NCBI GenBank assembly: GCA_942493235.1
Contig: OW818676.1
Coordinates: 682,001 to 746,000, forward strand
DNA from: ENR-C587 sp942493235
GTDB taxonomy: Bacteria; Bacteroidota; Ignavibacteria; Kapaibacteriales; UBA2268
DNA: 64,000 nucleotides
Direction: 5' to 3'
Below are positions 8,516 through 16,901 of the stretch, piece after piece. The notes below the pieces were generated by a model. The model saw only the letters and a program-made list of their open reading frames with translations. It was not told where the DNA came from and ran no database searches. The position numbers and the translations under genes are program-made. The stretch's first letter is position 1. Every line of letters begins with the position of its first letter.

Positions 8516-9529
8516 TCATTTAAGATGCAATATACGATTATAAACGTCAATATAAGCATCTGTCATTTTATCTTTACTGAATTTAGAAAGTGCCCACTGC
8601 TTACATAGCTTTCTATCAATCGATTTAATACTGTTTACAGCTACTACAGCTTCATCAATATTATTTACTAAAAAGCCACTTTCACCGTTTACAATCAGTT
8701 CCGGCATCGAACCTAAATTAAATGCTACGACTGGTGTTCCGCAGAGCATTGCTTCTGCAACGCTTAATCCGAAAGGCTCTTTAAAGCTGATGGGGTGCAA
8801 AAGTGCATAAGCTTGACCTAATAATTTATCTCTTTCATCGGGTCCGGAATTACCGACATAAACTATATCATTGTCATTAATGAAAGGTTTAACCTTGTTA
8901 TCAAAATATTCTTGGTCTTGAATTAACCCGGAAATTATTAATTTTCGTCCGGATTGCTTTGCTATCTCAATAGATTCATAGGTACCTTTTTCGGGATGAA
9001 TCCTGCCAAAAAACAATAAATAATCTTTTGATGATTCTACGAAAGTAAATCCATTAGTATCAATACCATTATATACTGTTTCAAAATACTCAAGTTCCGA
9101 ACAACGGTCTGAATTACTGATAGAAACATAGTAATTAGTTTTATTATATTTTTTATAGACCGGAATGATTTTCGGTGATGAAAAACCATGAATAGTAGTG
9201 AGCATCGGCGTTTTGATAAGTCCGGAATAAGTAAGCGGCAGAAAATCAAAATGATTATGAATCAAATCAAATTTATCTGCCTGCTCCATCAGATTGCTGA
9301 TATGTAGGCATTCCCATACCTTTGGGTCAACATCCGAATTTTCACAGTATGCAGTTTCCGATACAAATTGAAGTTTACCTTTTGTTATTGAGTTTCCGGT
9401 TGCAAATAGGGTAACATCAATACCTTTTTCAATTAAGCCTTCGGCTATGTTTGAAGCTACCTGCTCCCAAGGTCCGTACTTTAACGGTGGCGTTCTCCAT
9501 GCAATAGGAGATAATATTGCTATTCTCAT
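8516..9529 (-). CDS. Glycosyltransferase family 4
   Basis: I set the start at the ATG at 9529 (MRIAILSPIAWRTPPLKYGP), which gives 337 residues. A longer open frame to 9649 reads through GTTGAAA-type minisatellite DNA and is not credible as protein. GT-B fold: N-terminal Rossmann half with GPWEQVASNIAEGL (substrate-side glycine region), HNHFDF, then donor-binding half with FFGRIHPEKGT and the retaining-GT4 motif KEPFGLSVAEAM followed by CGTPVVAF. There is no signal peptide. It probably builds a glycan together with the GH130 and GT/barrel genes around it; the sugar cannot be assigned. Confidence 0.92.
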   Translation of the reverse strand: MRIAILSPIAWRTPPLKYGPWEQVASNIAEGLIEKGIDVTLFATGNSITKGKLQFVSETAYCENSDVDPKVWECLHISNLMEQADKFDLIHNHFDFLPLTYSGLIKTPMLTTIHGFSSPKIIPVYKKYNKTNYYVSISNSDRCSELEYFETVYNGIDTNGFTFVESSKDYLLFFGRIHPEKGTYESIEIAKQSGRKLIISGLIQDQEYFDNKVKPFINDNDIVYVGNSGPDERDKLLGQAYALLHPISFKEPFGLSVAEAMLCGTPVVAFNLGSMPELIVNGESGFLVNNIDEAVVAVNSIKSIDRKLCKQWALSKFSKDKMTDAYIDVYNRILHLK

Positions 9530-9758
9530 TTTTCCCTTATCTTTAGTTATAAAGTTGAAAGTTATAAAGTAATAAAGTTGAAAGTTATAAAGTTGAAAGT
9601 TGAAAGTTGAAATATTCTCTCGACTTTTGCCATGATAAAATATCCTCAAAACAAACTATTTTCATCTTCTTAGTCCTGCTTACAAACTTTATCAGCTTTC
9701 AACTATTTTCCTCACTTTACAAACTTTACAACTTTCAACTATTTTTGCTAATGTAATA
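9530..9758. repeat. GTTGAAAGTTATAAA minisatellite with gene fragment
   Basis: 9541-9612 is a degenerate short tandem repeat of AAAGTTG/AAAGTTATA units. A 62-bp block (9614-9675) then matches 10052-10113 with no mismatch that I see, including the 5' end of the four-helix-bundle gene. The rest to 9745 is again TTTACAACTTTCAAC-type repeat. Confidence 0.8.
9614..9665 (-). pseudogene. 5' remnant of a four-helix-bundle gene
   Basis: This segment duplicates the first ~17 codons of the intact gene at 9759-10103 (MKIVCFEDILSWQKSRE) plus its upstream bases, then breaks off into minisatellite sequence. It looks like a truncated copy made by slippage or recombination between the flanking GTTGAAA repeats. 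It cannot code for a folded product. Confidence 0.8.
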
Positions 9759-10103
9759 TTATAATGTTTTTATAAGTCCAGATAATAGTTTTGAAATTTC
9801 TAAAGCTAAGGCTTGAAGAATATTAAAATCATTGTCTGATATTTTTTTTATATCTTTTGCAAGATAGAGCATTGAGTGCACTTCGCTGCAAGAACCTTTT
9901 GCAATATATAAAAATTGTTTAAATTCATTGTTTGTCTTTCGTTCAAAACCTTCAGCTATATTATTCATGATAGAAACTGAAGCTCTTTCTATCTGATTAC
10001 GGAAACCAAAATCATTGCAATTTTCAAACAATTCATATATTGCAATACATAATTCTCTCGACTTTTGCCATGATAAAATATCCTCAAAACAAACTATTTT
10101 CAT
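9759..10103 (-). CDS. Four-helix-bundle protein (23S rRNA intervening-sequence type)
   Basis: The start at 10103 (MKIVCFEDILSWQKSREL) matches the usual N-terminus of this family; the 17 codons upstream are minisatellite-derived. The 114-residue product has the family landmarks: FEDILSWQKSREL, the central helix pair with QIERASVSIMNNIAEGFERK, and a helix with FLYIAKGSCSEVHSML. Relatives are encoded in 23S rRNA intervening sequences of spirochetes and as the Avd partner of diversity-generating retroelements, but many copies stand alone. No reverse transcriptase or template repeat is near, and the 23S gene in this window seems uninterrupted. The function is unknown; it probably binds nucleic acid. 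Confidence 0.88.
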   Translation of the reverse strand: MKIVCFEDILSWQKSRELCIAIYELFENCNDFGFRNQIERASVSIMNNIAEGFERKTNNEFKQFLYIAKGSCSEVHSMLYLAKDIKKISDNDFNILQALALEISKLLSGLIKTL

Positions 10104-10357
10104 CTTCTTAGTCTTACTTACAAACTTTATAAACTTCCAACTATTTATCTTCACATTAAAACTTTACAACTTTCAACACGCCAACATCTTATCTTCACAT
10201 TAAAACTTTACAACTTTCAACACGCCAGCATCTTATTCTTTACTTTAAAACTTTACAAACTTTCAACTATTTATCTTCACATTAAAACTTTACAACTTTC
10301 AACACGCCAACATCTTATTCTTCACTTTACAAACTTTACAACTTTACAAACTTTCAA
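10104..10357. repeat. 44-bp tandem repeats and ACTTTCAAC minisatellite
   Basis: Three 44-bp copies (10147-10190, 10191-10234, 10273-10316), each beginning ATCTTCACATTAAAAC and ending CCAACATCTT or CCAGCATCTT, are mixed with short TTTACAAACTTTCAAC units. The block fills the space between the four-helix-bundle gene and the next GH130 gene. Such short units mutate fast in copy number. Confidence 0.85.
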
Positions 10358-11284
10358 CTAAAGAGCATTTCTTGAGTTATTTAAGCAGTGGTCAACAAGT
10401 TCTTCTATATTAGCGGTACCGACGCATATTACCGAATCTGCTCCTCCCCAATAAATTTTAATACTCCCGTCATCTTCGGGAATGGCGGCACAACAGAATA
10501 CTACATTGTGGACATAGCCTGTAACCTCATAAGGTGCTTCCGGTTGTAAAATCCAGTCATCACCAACGGCAATAATTTTCGATGGGTCTAACAGGTCGTG
10601 CAAAGCTAAACCTAATCTGTAGATACATCCGTCCATAGTCGGGAATACTCCGTGATAAATGCTGAGCCAGCCCCGAGATGTTTTTATCGGAGGTGCCCCG
10701 GGACCTATCTTCATTTCATCCCAATGGTATTGTAATGGTCTCATAATTAACTTAGATTCACCCCAATACTTTAAGTCGGGTGAATATGAAATCCATATTG
10801 ACCACGGTGATATTTCGGAGTGAGGACGGTCAAGTCGAGCATATAGCCCATTAAACTTTTCCGGAAATATAACTACATTGCGATAATCAGCTTCGGTAAT
10901 TAGTGAGATACGCTCAATTGATTGAAAATCCTTTGTTTTAGCAAGACCAATCCTTACTCCGTTTCGAGAATATGCACTGTATGTTATCAAGTATTCACCG
11001 TCGAGGCAGATAATACGTGGGTCTTCGACACCGTACTCCTCATATTCTTTGAACATGCCCTCGGTTGCAGGAAGCATAAAAGGGGTTTTATCTACAATAA
11101 AGTTATACCCGTCTTTACTTTCTGCTTTGCCCAAAATACTTCTTCCATTGAGTTTATGAGAGCGGAAAATCATTATATACCTATCCTCAAATTTTATTAC
11201 TCCTGCATTATGAACGGTAGCTACAGGATAGGGGACATCATCCTTTGTTAGGATTGGATTGTTTTCATATCTTTTAATTAGCAT
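10358..11284 (-). CDS. GH130 family mannoside phosphorylase-like protein
   Basis: A short GH130 protein of 308 residues. It has NNPILTKDDVPYPV at the N-terminus, FRSHKLNGRS (40-49) in the first blades, GVEDPR (85-90) with D88 as the likely catalytic Asp, then RLDRPHSE, ISYSPDLKYWGES, SIYHGV and WGGAD in family order. There is no signal peptide. Together with the GT/barrel gene at 11492-13735 it mirrors the GT/barrel-GH130 pair at 2329-5585, though here 207 bp of minisatellite separate the two genes. Two such pairs suggest duplication of a functional module. Confidence 0.92.
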   Translation of the reverse strand: MLIKRYENNPILTKDDVPYPVATVHNAGVIKFEDRYIMIFRSHKLNGRSILGKAESKDGYNFIVDKTPFMLPATEGMFKEYEEYGVEDPRIICLDGEYLITYSAYSRNGVRIGLAKTKDFQSIERISLITEADYRNVVIFPEKFNGLYARLDRPHSEISPWSIWISYSPDLKYWGESKLIMRPLQYHWDEMKIGPGAPPIKTSRGWLSIYHGVFPTMDGCIYRLGLALHDLLDPSKIIAVGDDWILQPEAPYEVTGYVHNVVFCCAAIPEDDGSIKIYWGGADSVICVGTANIEELVDHCLNNSRNAL

Positions 11285-11491
11285 GGCTTTCCTATTATTA
11301 AGTTTGTAAAGTTATAAAGTTCGTAAAGTTATAAAGTTGAAAGTTATAAAATTCGTAAAGATGTAATATATACGTATTTGAATAATTTGTTTTATATCAA
11401 CCCCTGGCTTTAGCCTCGGGTAGCCGAAATATGAGTCGAAAGTTTGTAAAGTTTGTAAAGTTATAAAGTTGAAAGTTATAAAGTTGTAAAG
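11285..11491. repeat. AAAGTTATAAAGTT minisatellite
   Basis: Degenerate repeats of AAAGTTATAAAGTT, AAAGTTGAAAGTT and AAAGTTTGTAAAGTT units occupy 11303-11350 and 11440-11493. Between them lies a GGCTTTAGCC hairpin (around 11403-11426). No gene is seen. The repeats reach the stop codon of the GT/barrel gene. Confidence 0.8.
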
Positions 11492-13735
11492 TTAGTGTAA
11501 TAAGTCTTTTTGCTCAAATTCTTCAAATGCTTGAAGGACAATTAAGTGAGACATCAAATAAGCTAAAGAGCTTTCGGCACCTTGATTACGATTAATTCCA
11601 TACCTTTCAAAACCATCGCAACAGCCGTTAGTTTCAAAATCGAAAAGGCTCATTCTCAGGTCATTTTCTCCCAAAAACCACATAAAGCAGGAAAATAATT
11701 TAGTAAGGTATTCTTTATCTTTAGTTAAATGAAAAGCTTGATGATACATTAGAACCATCGAAAAAGCATCAACGGGTTGTTGAGCAAACATAGAGCGTTG
11801 CTCGCCTTTTTTATACCATTGTTCATTACCGATGATGGATAAATACCCATCTTTAAGTGTATTAGTAGTCAAGAAGTCCATAGTTGAAATAGCGATTTCT
11901 TTTATTTTGTCATCATTAAGTATTTCTGCGGCGTGTAGGAGAGCCAGTGGTAGCATACCGTTATCATAAGCCAATAATGGTTCATACCATTGCCAATCGG
12001 CTGAGCTGTATTCATTATAATGTTTGACTAATTTAGCAGCAAGATTTCTTAATTGCTCGGTCATTGATTCATCGGAAGGGCTACTTCTGAGATAATGACT
12101 GATACCAATCATTGAATTTGCAATTCCTCTGATAGATTGAAGTTTATCAAAGTTAGGCACAGCATTAAAGAAAACAGATTTTCCGGTTTGGAAATATGCA
12201 TCATTTGGGGCATTACCTAATAAATAGCCAAGAGCCCAGATAGTTCTTCCGAATGAATCTTCGGAGCCAACTTCGTCAAGAAAGTTCCTATTAAAACTTA
12301 GGAAATTTCTGAATGTGCCGTCTTTATTCTGCATATAATGGATATAGCTTAGATAAATAGGAGCTAAATTAAGAGCCTGTTTGTCTTTCTTTTGCCTGTA
12401 AGCCATAAGTACCATAAGCAATGCTCTTGCATTATCGTCGAGGCAATAACCTTCTTTTAAATTCGGAATTCCGAATTTAGCATGCTGAATAATACCTGTG
12501 TCATCAGTTAAACGTTTAATATGCTCTAAAGAGAATGGCGGAAGCAGGAGCGGGTCGATAGTAGTTTCTAATTCGACCAATGTTTCGGGTTTTGAATCGA
12601 GAATTTGCTCGGCGAGTGCAATATATTTGATGCCGGATTTGGGCCAAGTAATTGTTCTGCCGTAATTATATGCTTTCTCTCTATATTCCTTTAATACTTC
12701 GGGATTGTCTAATAAATCCAAGAAAATAGATGAAAGCTCTTCAGAATCATTGAAGTTAAAAAGTTTACCTCTTCCCTCTGCCAGCAATTCCGAAGCGTGC
12801 CAGTATGGGGTAGAGACGACTGCTGAACCGACACCAACAGCATAAGAAAGAGTGCCACTGGTAATCTGTGCTTCATTCTGGTAGGGAGTAATGTAAATAT
12901 CAGAAGCCGCTAAATATTTGAATAATTCTTTTTGGTTAATGTATTCATTTATAAAAAATACGTGGTCGCCGAGTTTAAGACTTTTTATCAAACGCTGAAG
13001 ATAATTTCTATATTCTTCGCCTGAATGCCGAAGTACGTTCGGATGAGTTTTGCCGAGAACCATATAGAGAACATCAGGATGTTTTTCAATTACCTTTGGC
13101 AATGCCTTGATTACAGTTTCTATTCCTTTGTTACGGCTTAGAATTCCAAAAGTAAGCAATAATTTCTTATTTTCAAGTTTAAATTCCTTTTTTGATTGCT
13201 CCTGATTAAATTGAATATCCGGCACACCGTGCTCAATAAATTCAATTTTGTCAATATCTACATTATAGATATCTGTAAGAAATTCAATAGCTTTATGGCT
13301 CATTACAACCACTTTTTGAGCCATTTTGCAGATTTGTTGCAGTACAGCTTTTTCGTTGTATGACGGTGATTTAACAATTGTGTGGAGTGTTACTATAAGC
13401 GGGATTTCAAGTCTATGCAATAAAGGAAGAATATAAATTCCGTTTTCACCACCGAATATTCCGAATTCATGTTCAAGAATACAAGCATCGGCACCACTTA
13501 GATTAATAAATTTTACAGCTTCCAGATAATCGCGTTGATGCTCTTGCCTGATGATAAGCTTAACCTCTTCTGGATAATTATAGATTTGTTCCGGATCGTT
13601 CATTGCTACAACAAGACCTTCAATAGGTTCTTTTGAAGGGTCATTTTGCGTTAGCATGGATTTATAAAGGTTCATGGTAAAAGTTCCGATACCGCATACA
13701 CGAGGCGGATACGTACCTATATAAGCAAGTTTCAT
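11492..13735 (-). CDS. Glycosyltransferase family 4 fused to a helical-barrel domain (paralogue)
   Basis: The 747-residue product has the same two-domain design as the protein at 2329-4629. The GT4 half starts at KLAYIGTYPPRVCGIGTFT, has FGILSRNKGIETV and the donor stretch TPYQNEAQITSGT followed by STPYWHASE, nearly identical to its paralogue. The second half starts near DDTGIIQHAKFG and has LDDNARAL and NRNQGAESS. There is no signal peptide or membrane segment. Conservation of the same motifs in both barrels argues that the barrel is functional rather than vestigial. Known relatives are annotated only as glycosyltransferases, so the barrel's reaction is an open question. Confidence 0.88.
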   Translation of the reverse strand: MKLAYIGTYPPRVCGIGTFTMNLYKSMLTQNDPSKEPIEGLVVAMNDPEQIYNYPEEVKLIIRQEHQRDYLEAVKFINLSGADACILEHEFGIFGGENGIYILPLLHRLEIPLIVTLHTIVKSPSYNEKAVLQQICKMAQKVVVMSHKAIEFLTDIYNVDIDKIEFIEHGVPDIQFNQEQSKKEFKLENKKLLLTFGILSRNKGIETVIKALPKVIEKHPDVLYMVLGKTHPNVLRHSGEEYRNYLQRLIKSLKLGDHVFFINEYINQKELFKYLAASDIYITPYQNEAQITSGTLSYAVGVGSAVVSTPYWHASELLAEGRGKLFNFNDSEELSSIFLDLLDNPEVLKEYREKAYNYGRTITWPKSGIKYIALAEQILDSKPETLVELETTIDPLLLPPFSLEHIKRLTDDTGIIQHAKFGIPNLKEGYCLDDNARALLMVLMAYRQKKDKQALNLAPIYLSYIHYMQNKDGTFRNFLSFNRNFLDEVGSEDSFGRTIWALGYLLGNAPNDAYFQTGKSVFFNAVPNFDKLQSIRGIANSMIGISHYLRSSPSDESMTEQLRNLAAKLVKHYNEYSSADWQWYEPLLAYDNGMLPLALLHAAEILNDDKIKEIAISTMDFLTTNTLKDGYLSIIGNEQWYKKGEQRSMFAQQPVDAFSMVLMYHQAFHLTKDKEYLTKLFSCFMWFLGENDLRMSLFDFETNGCCDGFERYGINRNQGAESSLAYLMSHLIVLQAFEEFEQKDLLH

Positions 13736-14781
13736 AATTACGGCTGTTGGTTATTTGATAAATTGTAACTTGATATTTAATACTTTTATTGCTCAATCAA
13801 GAGTATTTTACTTAGTTTTGCATTTAAACATTAAAAAGCTCAATATAGCTAAAATAATCGACTATATTGCCATAAAATATTATAATTTAGAAAATTAGCA
13901 TATTGGAAATATTTTATATTGATTTAATAGCTTGGTTCCATTAGAAATTGAATATAGTGCGTTTGGGGTTAGGGGTTAGGGATTAGGAGTTAGGGATTAG
14001 TGGCTGGGGAAGTATGATTCCTCTAATATTCAACAGCTAACGATGTTGGAAGAAAAATCCATACATGATCTTCAAGCCCTTCCTTTGGTGAGGGTTTGGG
14101 TGGGGTTGATAGATTTTCAGACCCAGCCACACTACGCAGAGCGTAGTAAGGAGGGGAAAGGGAGTCCCACTTTCATGCTACCATTATTCAACACCTAAAG
14201 ATGTTGGAAGAAAAATCCATACATGATCTTCAAGCCCTCCCTTTGGGGAGGGTTTGGGAGGGGTTGATAGATTTTCAGACCCAGCCTCACTACGCAGAGC
14301 ATAGTGCGGAGACGAAAGGGAGTCCCCCTTTCATGCTACCATTATTCAACAGCTAACGCTGTTGGAAGAAAAGAATCGATACCTCCCAAACTTTCCAATT
14401 TCTAATTTCCAGCAACCAGCCGCACTACGCAGAGCATAGTGCGGAGACGAAAGGGAGTCCCACTTTCATGCTACCATTATTCAACAGCTAACGCTGTTGG
14501 AAGAAAAATCCATACATGATCTTCAAGCCCTCCCTTTGCGAAGGGTTTGGGAGGGGTTGATAGATTTTCAGACCCAGCCTCACTACGCAGAGCATAGTGC
14601 GGAGACGTGCATATTTCCATTTCCTAATTCCTAATTCCTACTTTCAACTTTATAACTTTCAACTTCCGAACCTCGGTCTCCGTCCACCAAAATAGTAAAG
14701 AGTAGAATTTGTTTTTGAAAATTAGTAAAATATTTGTAAATTATATAGAATTATGAATGACAAAGAAAATGAATAACTGCT
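13736..14781. other. Gap with 158-bp tandem array
   Basis: No protein gene is seen. 13966-14000 is a GGGGTTAGGGATTAG run. 14029-14607 is a tandem array of palindromic units, described separately. 14615-14665 is low-complexity CCTAATTCCTA and CTTTCAACTTT sequence. The last ~100 bases, AT-rich, should hold the promoter of the histidine kinase at 14782. Confidence 0.75.
14029..14607. repeat. Tandem array of four ~158-bp palindromic units
   Basis: Units start at 14029, 14187, 14345 and 14480 with TTCAACAGCTAACG or a variant. The first two are exactly 158 bp, the third is 135 bp with a different inner part, and the fourth stops after GGAGACG. Each unit has a hairpin CAACAGCTAACGCTGTTG (decayed in units 1 and 2), a GGGTTTGGGAGGGGTTGATAG stretch, and a hairpin ACTACGCAGAGCGTAGT or variant followed by GGAGACGAAAGGGAG. 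The same hairpins recur at 18793-19148, and the first also at 47833 and 53180. Confidence 0.9.
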
Positions 14782-16857
14782 ATGATAATAACTAAACAAA
14801 TACTTAAATTATCCATAATAGTAATATTATGTTTAACAGGTATTGGTTTGCATTATGTTAAAGCAGGCTCTGACAGCATTTACGATTGGCTCAGGAATTC
14901 TAAAGATGAAACCAAAAAAGTAAATTACTATATTCAACTGATAAAAAGCTCAAATAGTAACAATAAATATGACAATATAGAATTTATTAAAGAGGGATTG
15001 AATATTTCTCAAATAATCAGTTATAAGTGGGGTATAATCACACTAAATAACTGTTTAGGTGAGAAATATAGGAAAATCGGTATGTATGATTCTGCATTGT
15101 ATTATTGTAATTTAGCTTATGAATTAGCAAAAGCAGAAAACGATACATTGTCTTTGATTTCAGCATTAAATAGTCTCGGAGTGATTTATAGGCGCACAGA
15201 TGAAATGCAACACGCTTTAGACTGTCATTCGACTGCACTTTATTTAGCAGAGAAAATAAAAGATATAAAGACGATTGCTATTGCTTCTAACAGCATAGGC
15301 AATATAAATATCACAATGAGAAATTATTTGACTGCCAAAATATATTTAGAGAAGTCTCTGGAAATTCAGAAGCAATTAAATGATACTCTCGGCGAAGCGA
15401 TTAACTATAATAATTTAGGCGAAGTATATGAAAAAACAGATGAATACGAAAAGGCATTGGAATATTATAATATTTCATTAAATAAAAATATACTTTTAAA
15501 CAACAATAAGGGAATAGCTATAAATTATAATTCTATTGCAAAAATTTACCGTAATAAAGGAGAATTATACGAATCCCTAAAATACTATAAGAAGGCATTA
15601 GCACTTGACCGAACAAGTGCAGAGAAGTACTTCTTAGCAAATTCATTAGTTAATATAGGTGATATTTGCACTCATATTAAGGATTACAATCAAGCTTTTG
15701 AATATTTAAACGAGGGAATTAATATTGCAGAAAAAATTGGTTCAAAATACACTCTGCAGAATGGTTATGAATATTTGGCGAATTTATATGCAATTACCGG
15801 CGATTATAAAAAAGCTCTTGAATATTTTAAAATATCTATGACCCATAAAGACAATATATTAAATGAGCAGACTTCAGGCTCATTAGTTAAAATGAATGCA
15901 AAATACGAAAGTGCGAAAAAGCAAGCTCAAATATTCCAATTAGAGGGAGAAAAGAAAAAGGAATCAAATAAATTAAATATCGCTTTTTTATTAATAATTA
16001 TAATTATGCTTGTTGCCGTTTCTTACTGGCATAAGTCTAATAAAGATAAAAAATTTAATAAAATATTAGTAGAGAAGAATAACATTATCGAAGATGCCAA
16101 TAACCGATTGCAAGAACAGAATCATCGATTAAGCGAATTAAATGCAACTCAAAACAGGCTATTATCGATAATTGGTCATGACATAAAAAATCCTTTGCAT
16201 GCAATTTATTTTACTATGGATACTTTAATAAATTTTAGCGAAAGATTTACTTCTGAAAAGCTTAAAAAGACATATTTTGACATGATGCAGTCAGCAAAAC
16301 AGCTCAATGATTTGTTAGAAAATTTACTTCATTGGGCAAAAACTCAGAATGGAACAATAAATTATAATCCGAATAAGATAAAACTAACCGATATAGTTGA
16401 AGATTCAATCTCAATATATAAAATGAGCATTGAAAAGAAAAATATCTCAATTACAAATATGATAAAAAATGACTTTTCCGTATTTGCAGACCTAAATATG
16501 CTAAATACGATTATTCGGAATTTAATATCAAATGCTATCAAGTTTTCAAAAATAGGCGGATTAGTAGAAATCAGTGCCGAAGATTATGTAATTGATAATT
16601 CAATTGATAATGAGCAATATAAATATAAGAAAATCAGTATTAAAGACAATGGAGTAGGCATTAATGCGGAAAAAATCAGACAGCTATTCCAAATGGGAAA
16701 TAATATATCAACACAGGGAACTGAAAATGAAAAGGGTACAGGGCTCGGATTGGTATTAGTTAGAGAATTTGTTGATATAAATCATGGGGAAATATGGGTA
16801 GAATCTGAAATAGACAAAGGCACTACTTTTAGTTTCATTCTTCCGGAGGGTTTATAG
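14782..16857 (+). CDS. TPR-containing sensor histidine kinase
   Basis: The N-terminal hydrophobic segment (residues 8-23) is a signal or anchor. About six tetratricopeptide repeats follow (~85-365; for example GEAINYNNLGEVYEKTDEYE). Then come a membrane helix (399-417), a short coiled coil, the phosphoacceptor box IIGHDIKNPL with H466, and an ATPase domain with NLISNAIKFS, IKDNGVGIN and KGTGLGLVL. The periplasmic TPR domain probably senses a protein or peptide signal. No response regulator is adjacent, so its partner is elsewhere; the nearest regulator in the window is at 43203. Length (691) and design are common in Bacteroidota. Confidence 0.93.
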   Translation: MIITKQILKLSIIVILCLTGIGLHYVKAGSDSIYDWLRNSKDETKKVNYYIQLIKSSNSNNKYDNIEFIKEGLNISQIISYKWGIITLNNCLGEKYRKIGMYDSALYYCNLAYELAKAENDTLSLISALNSLGVIYRRTDEMQHALDCHSTALYLAEKIKDIKTIAIASNSIGNINITMRNYLTAKIYLEKSLEIQKQLNDTLGEAINYNNLGEVYEKTDEYEKALEYYNISLNKNILLNNNKGIAINYNSIAKIYRNKGELYESLKYYKKALALDRTSAEKYFLANSLVNIGDICTHIKDYNQAFEYLNEGINIAEKIGSKYTLQNGYEYLANLYAITGDYKKALEYFKISMTHKDNILNEQTSGSLVKMNAKYESAKKQAQIFQLEGEKKKESNKLNIAFLLIIIIMLVAVSYWHKSNKDKKFNKILVEKNNIIEDANNRLQEQNHRLSELNATQNRLLSIIGHDIKNPLHAIYFTMDTLINFSERFTSEKLKKTYFDMMQSAKQLNDLLENLLHWAKTQNGTINYNPNKIKLTDIVEDSISIYKMSIEKKNISITNMIKNDFSVFADLNMLNTIIRNLISNAIKFSKIGGLVEISAEDYVIDNSIDNEQYKYKKISIKDNGVGINAEKIRQLFQMGNNISTQGTENEKGTGLGLVLVREFVDINHGEIWVESEIDKGTTFSFILPEGL

Positions 16858-16860
16858 AAA

Positions 16861-16895
16861 AGATGTACTCCACTCCGAAAAGTGGAGCACATCAT
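16861..16895. terminator. Bidirectional terminator-like hairpin
   Basis: ATGTACTCCACTCCGAAAAGTGGAGCACAT: the arms CTCCACT and AGTGGAG enclose CCGAA, with outer GTGCT/GTACT partial pairing. It lies between two convergent stop codons (16857 and 16902), where a shared terminator is expected. Confidence 0.55.
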
Positions 16896-16901
16896 GAAAA
16901 A

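Noticed and set aside
9530..9649. N-terminal extension of the GT4 gene to 9649
   Set aside because: It translates minisatellite repeats, while MRIAILSPIAW at 9529 is a normal GT4 start.
9614..10316. Diversity-generating retroelement suggested by the Avd-like protein
   Set aside because: No reverse transcriptase and no template/variable repeat with adenine-specific changes are in the window.
14029..14607. CRISPR array
   Set aside because: Units are ~158 bp with conserved interiors and no unique spacers of regular length; no cas genes.
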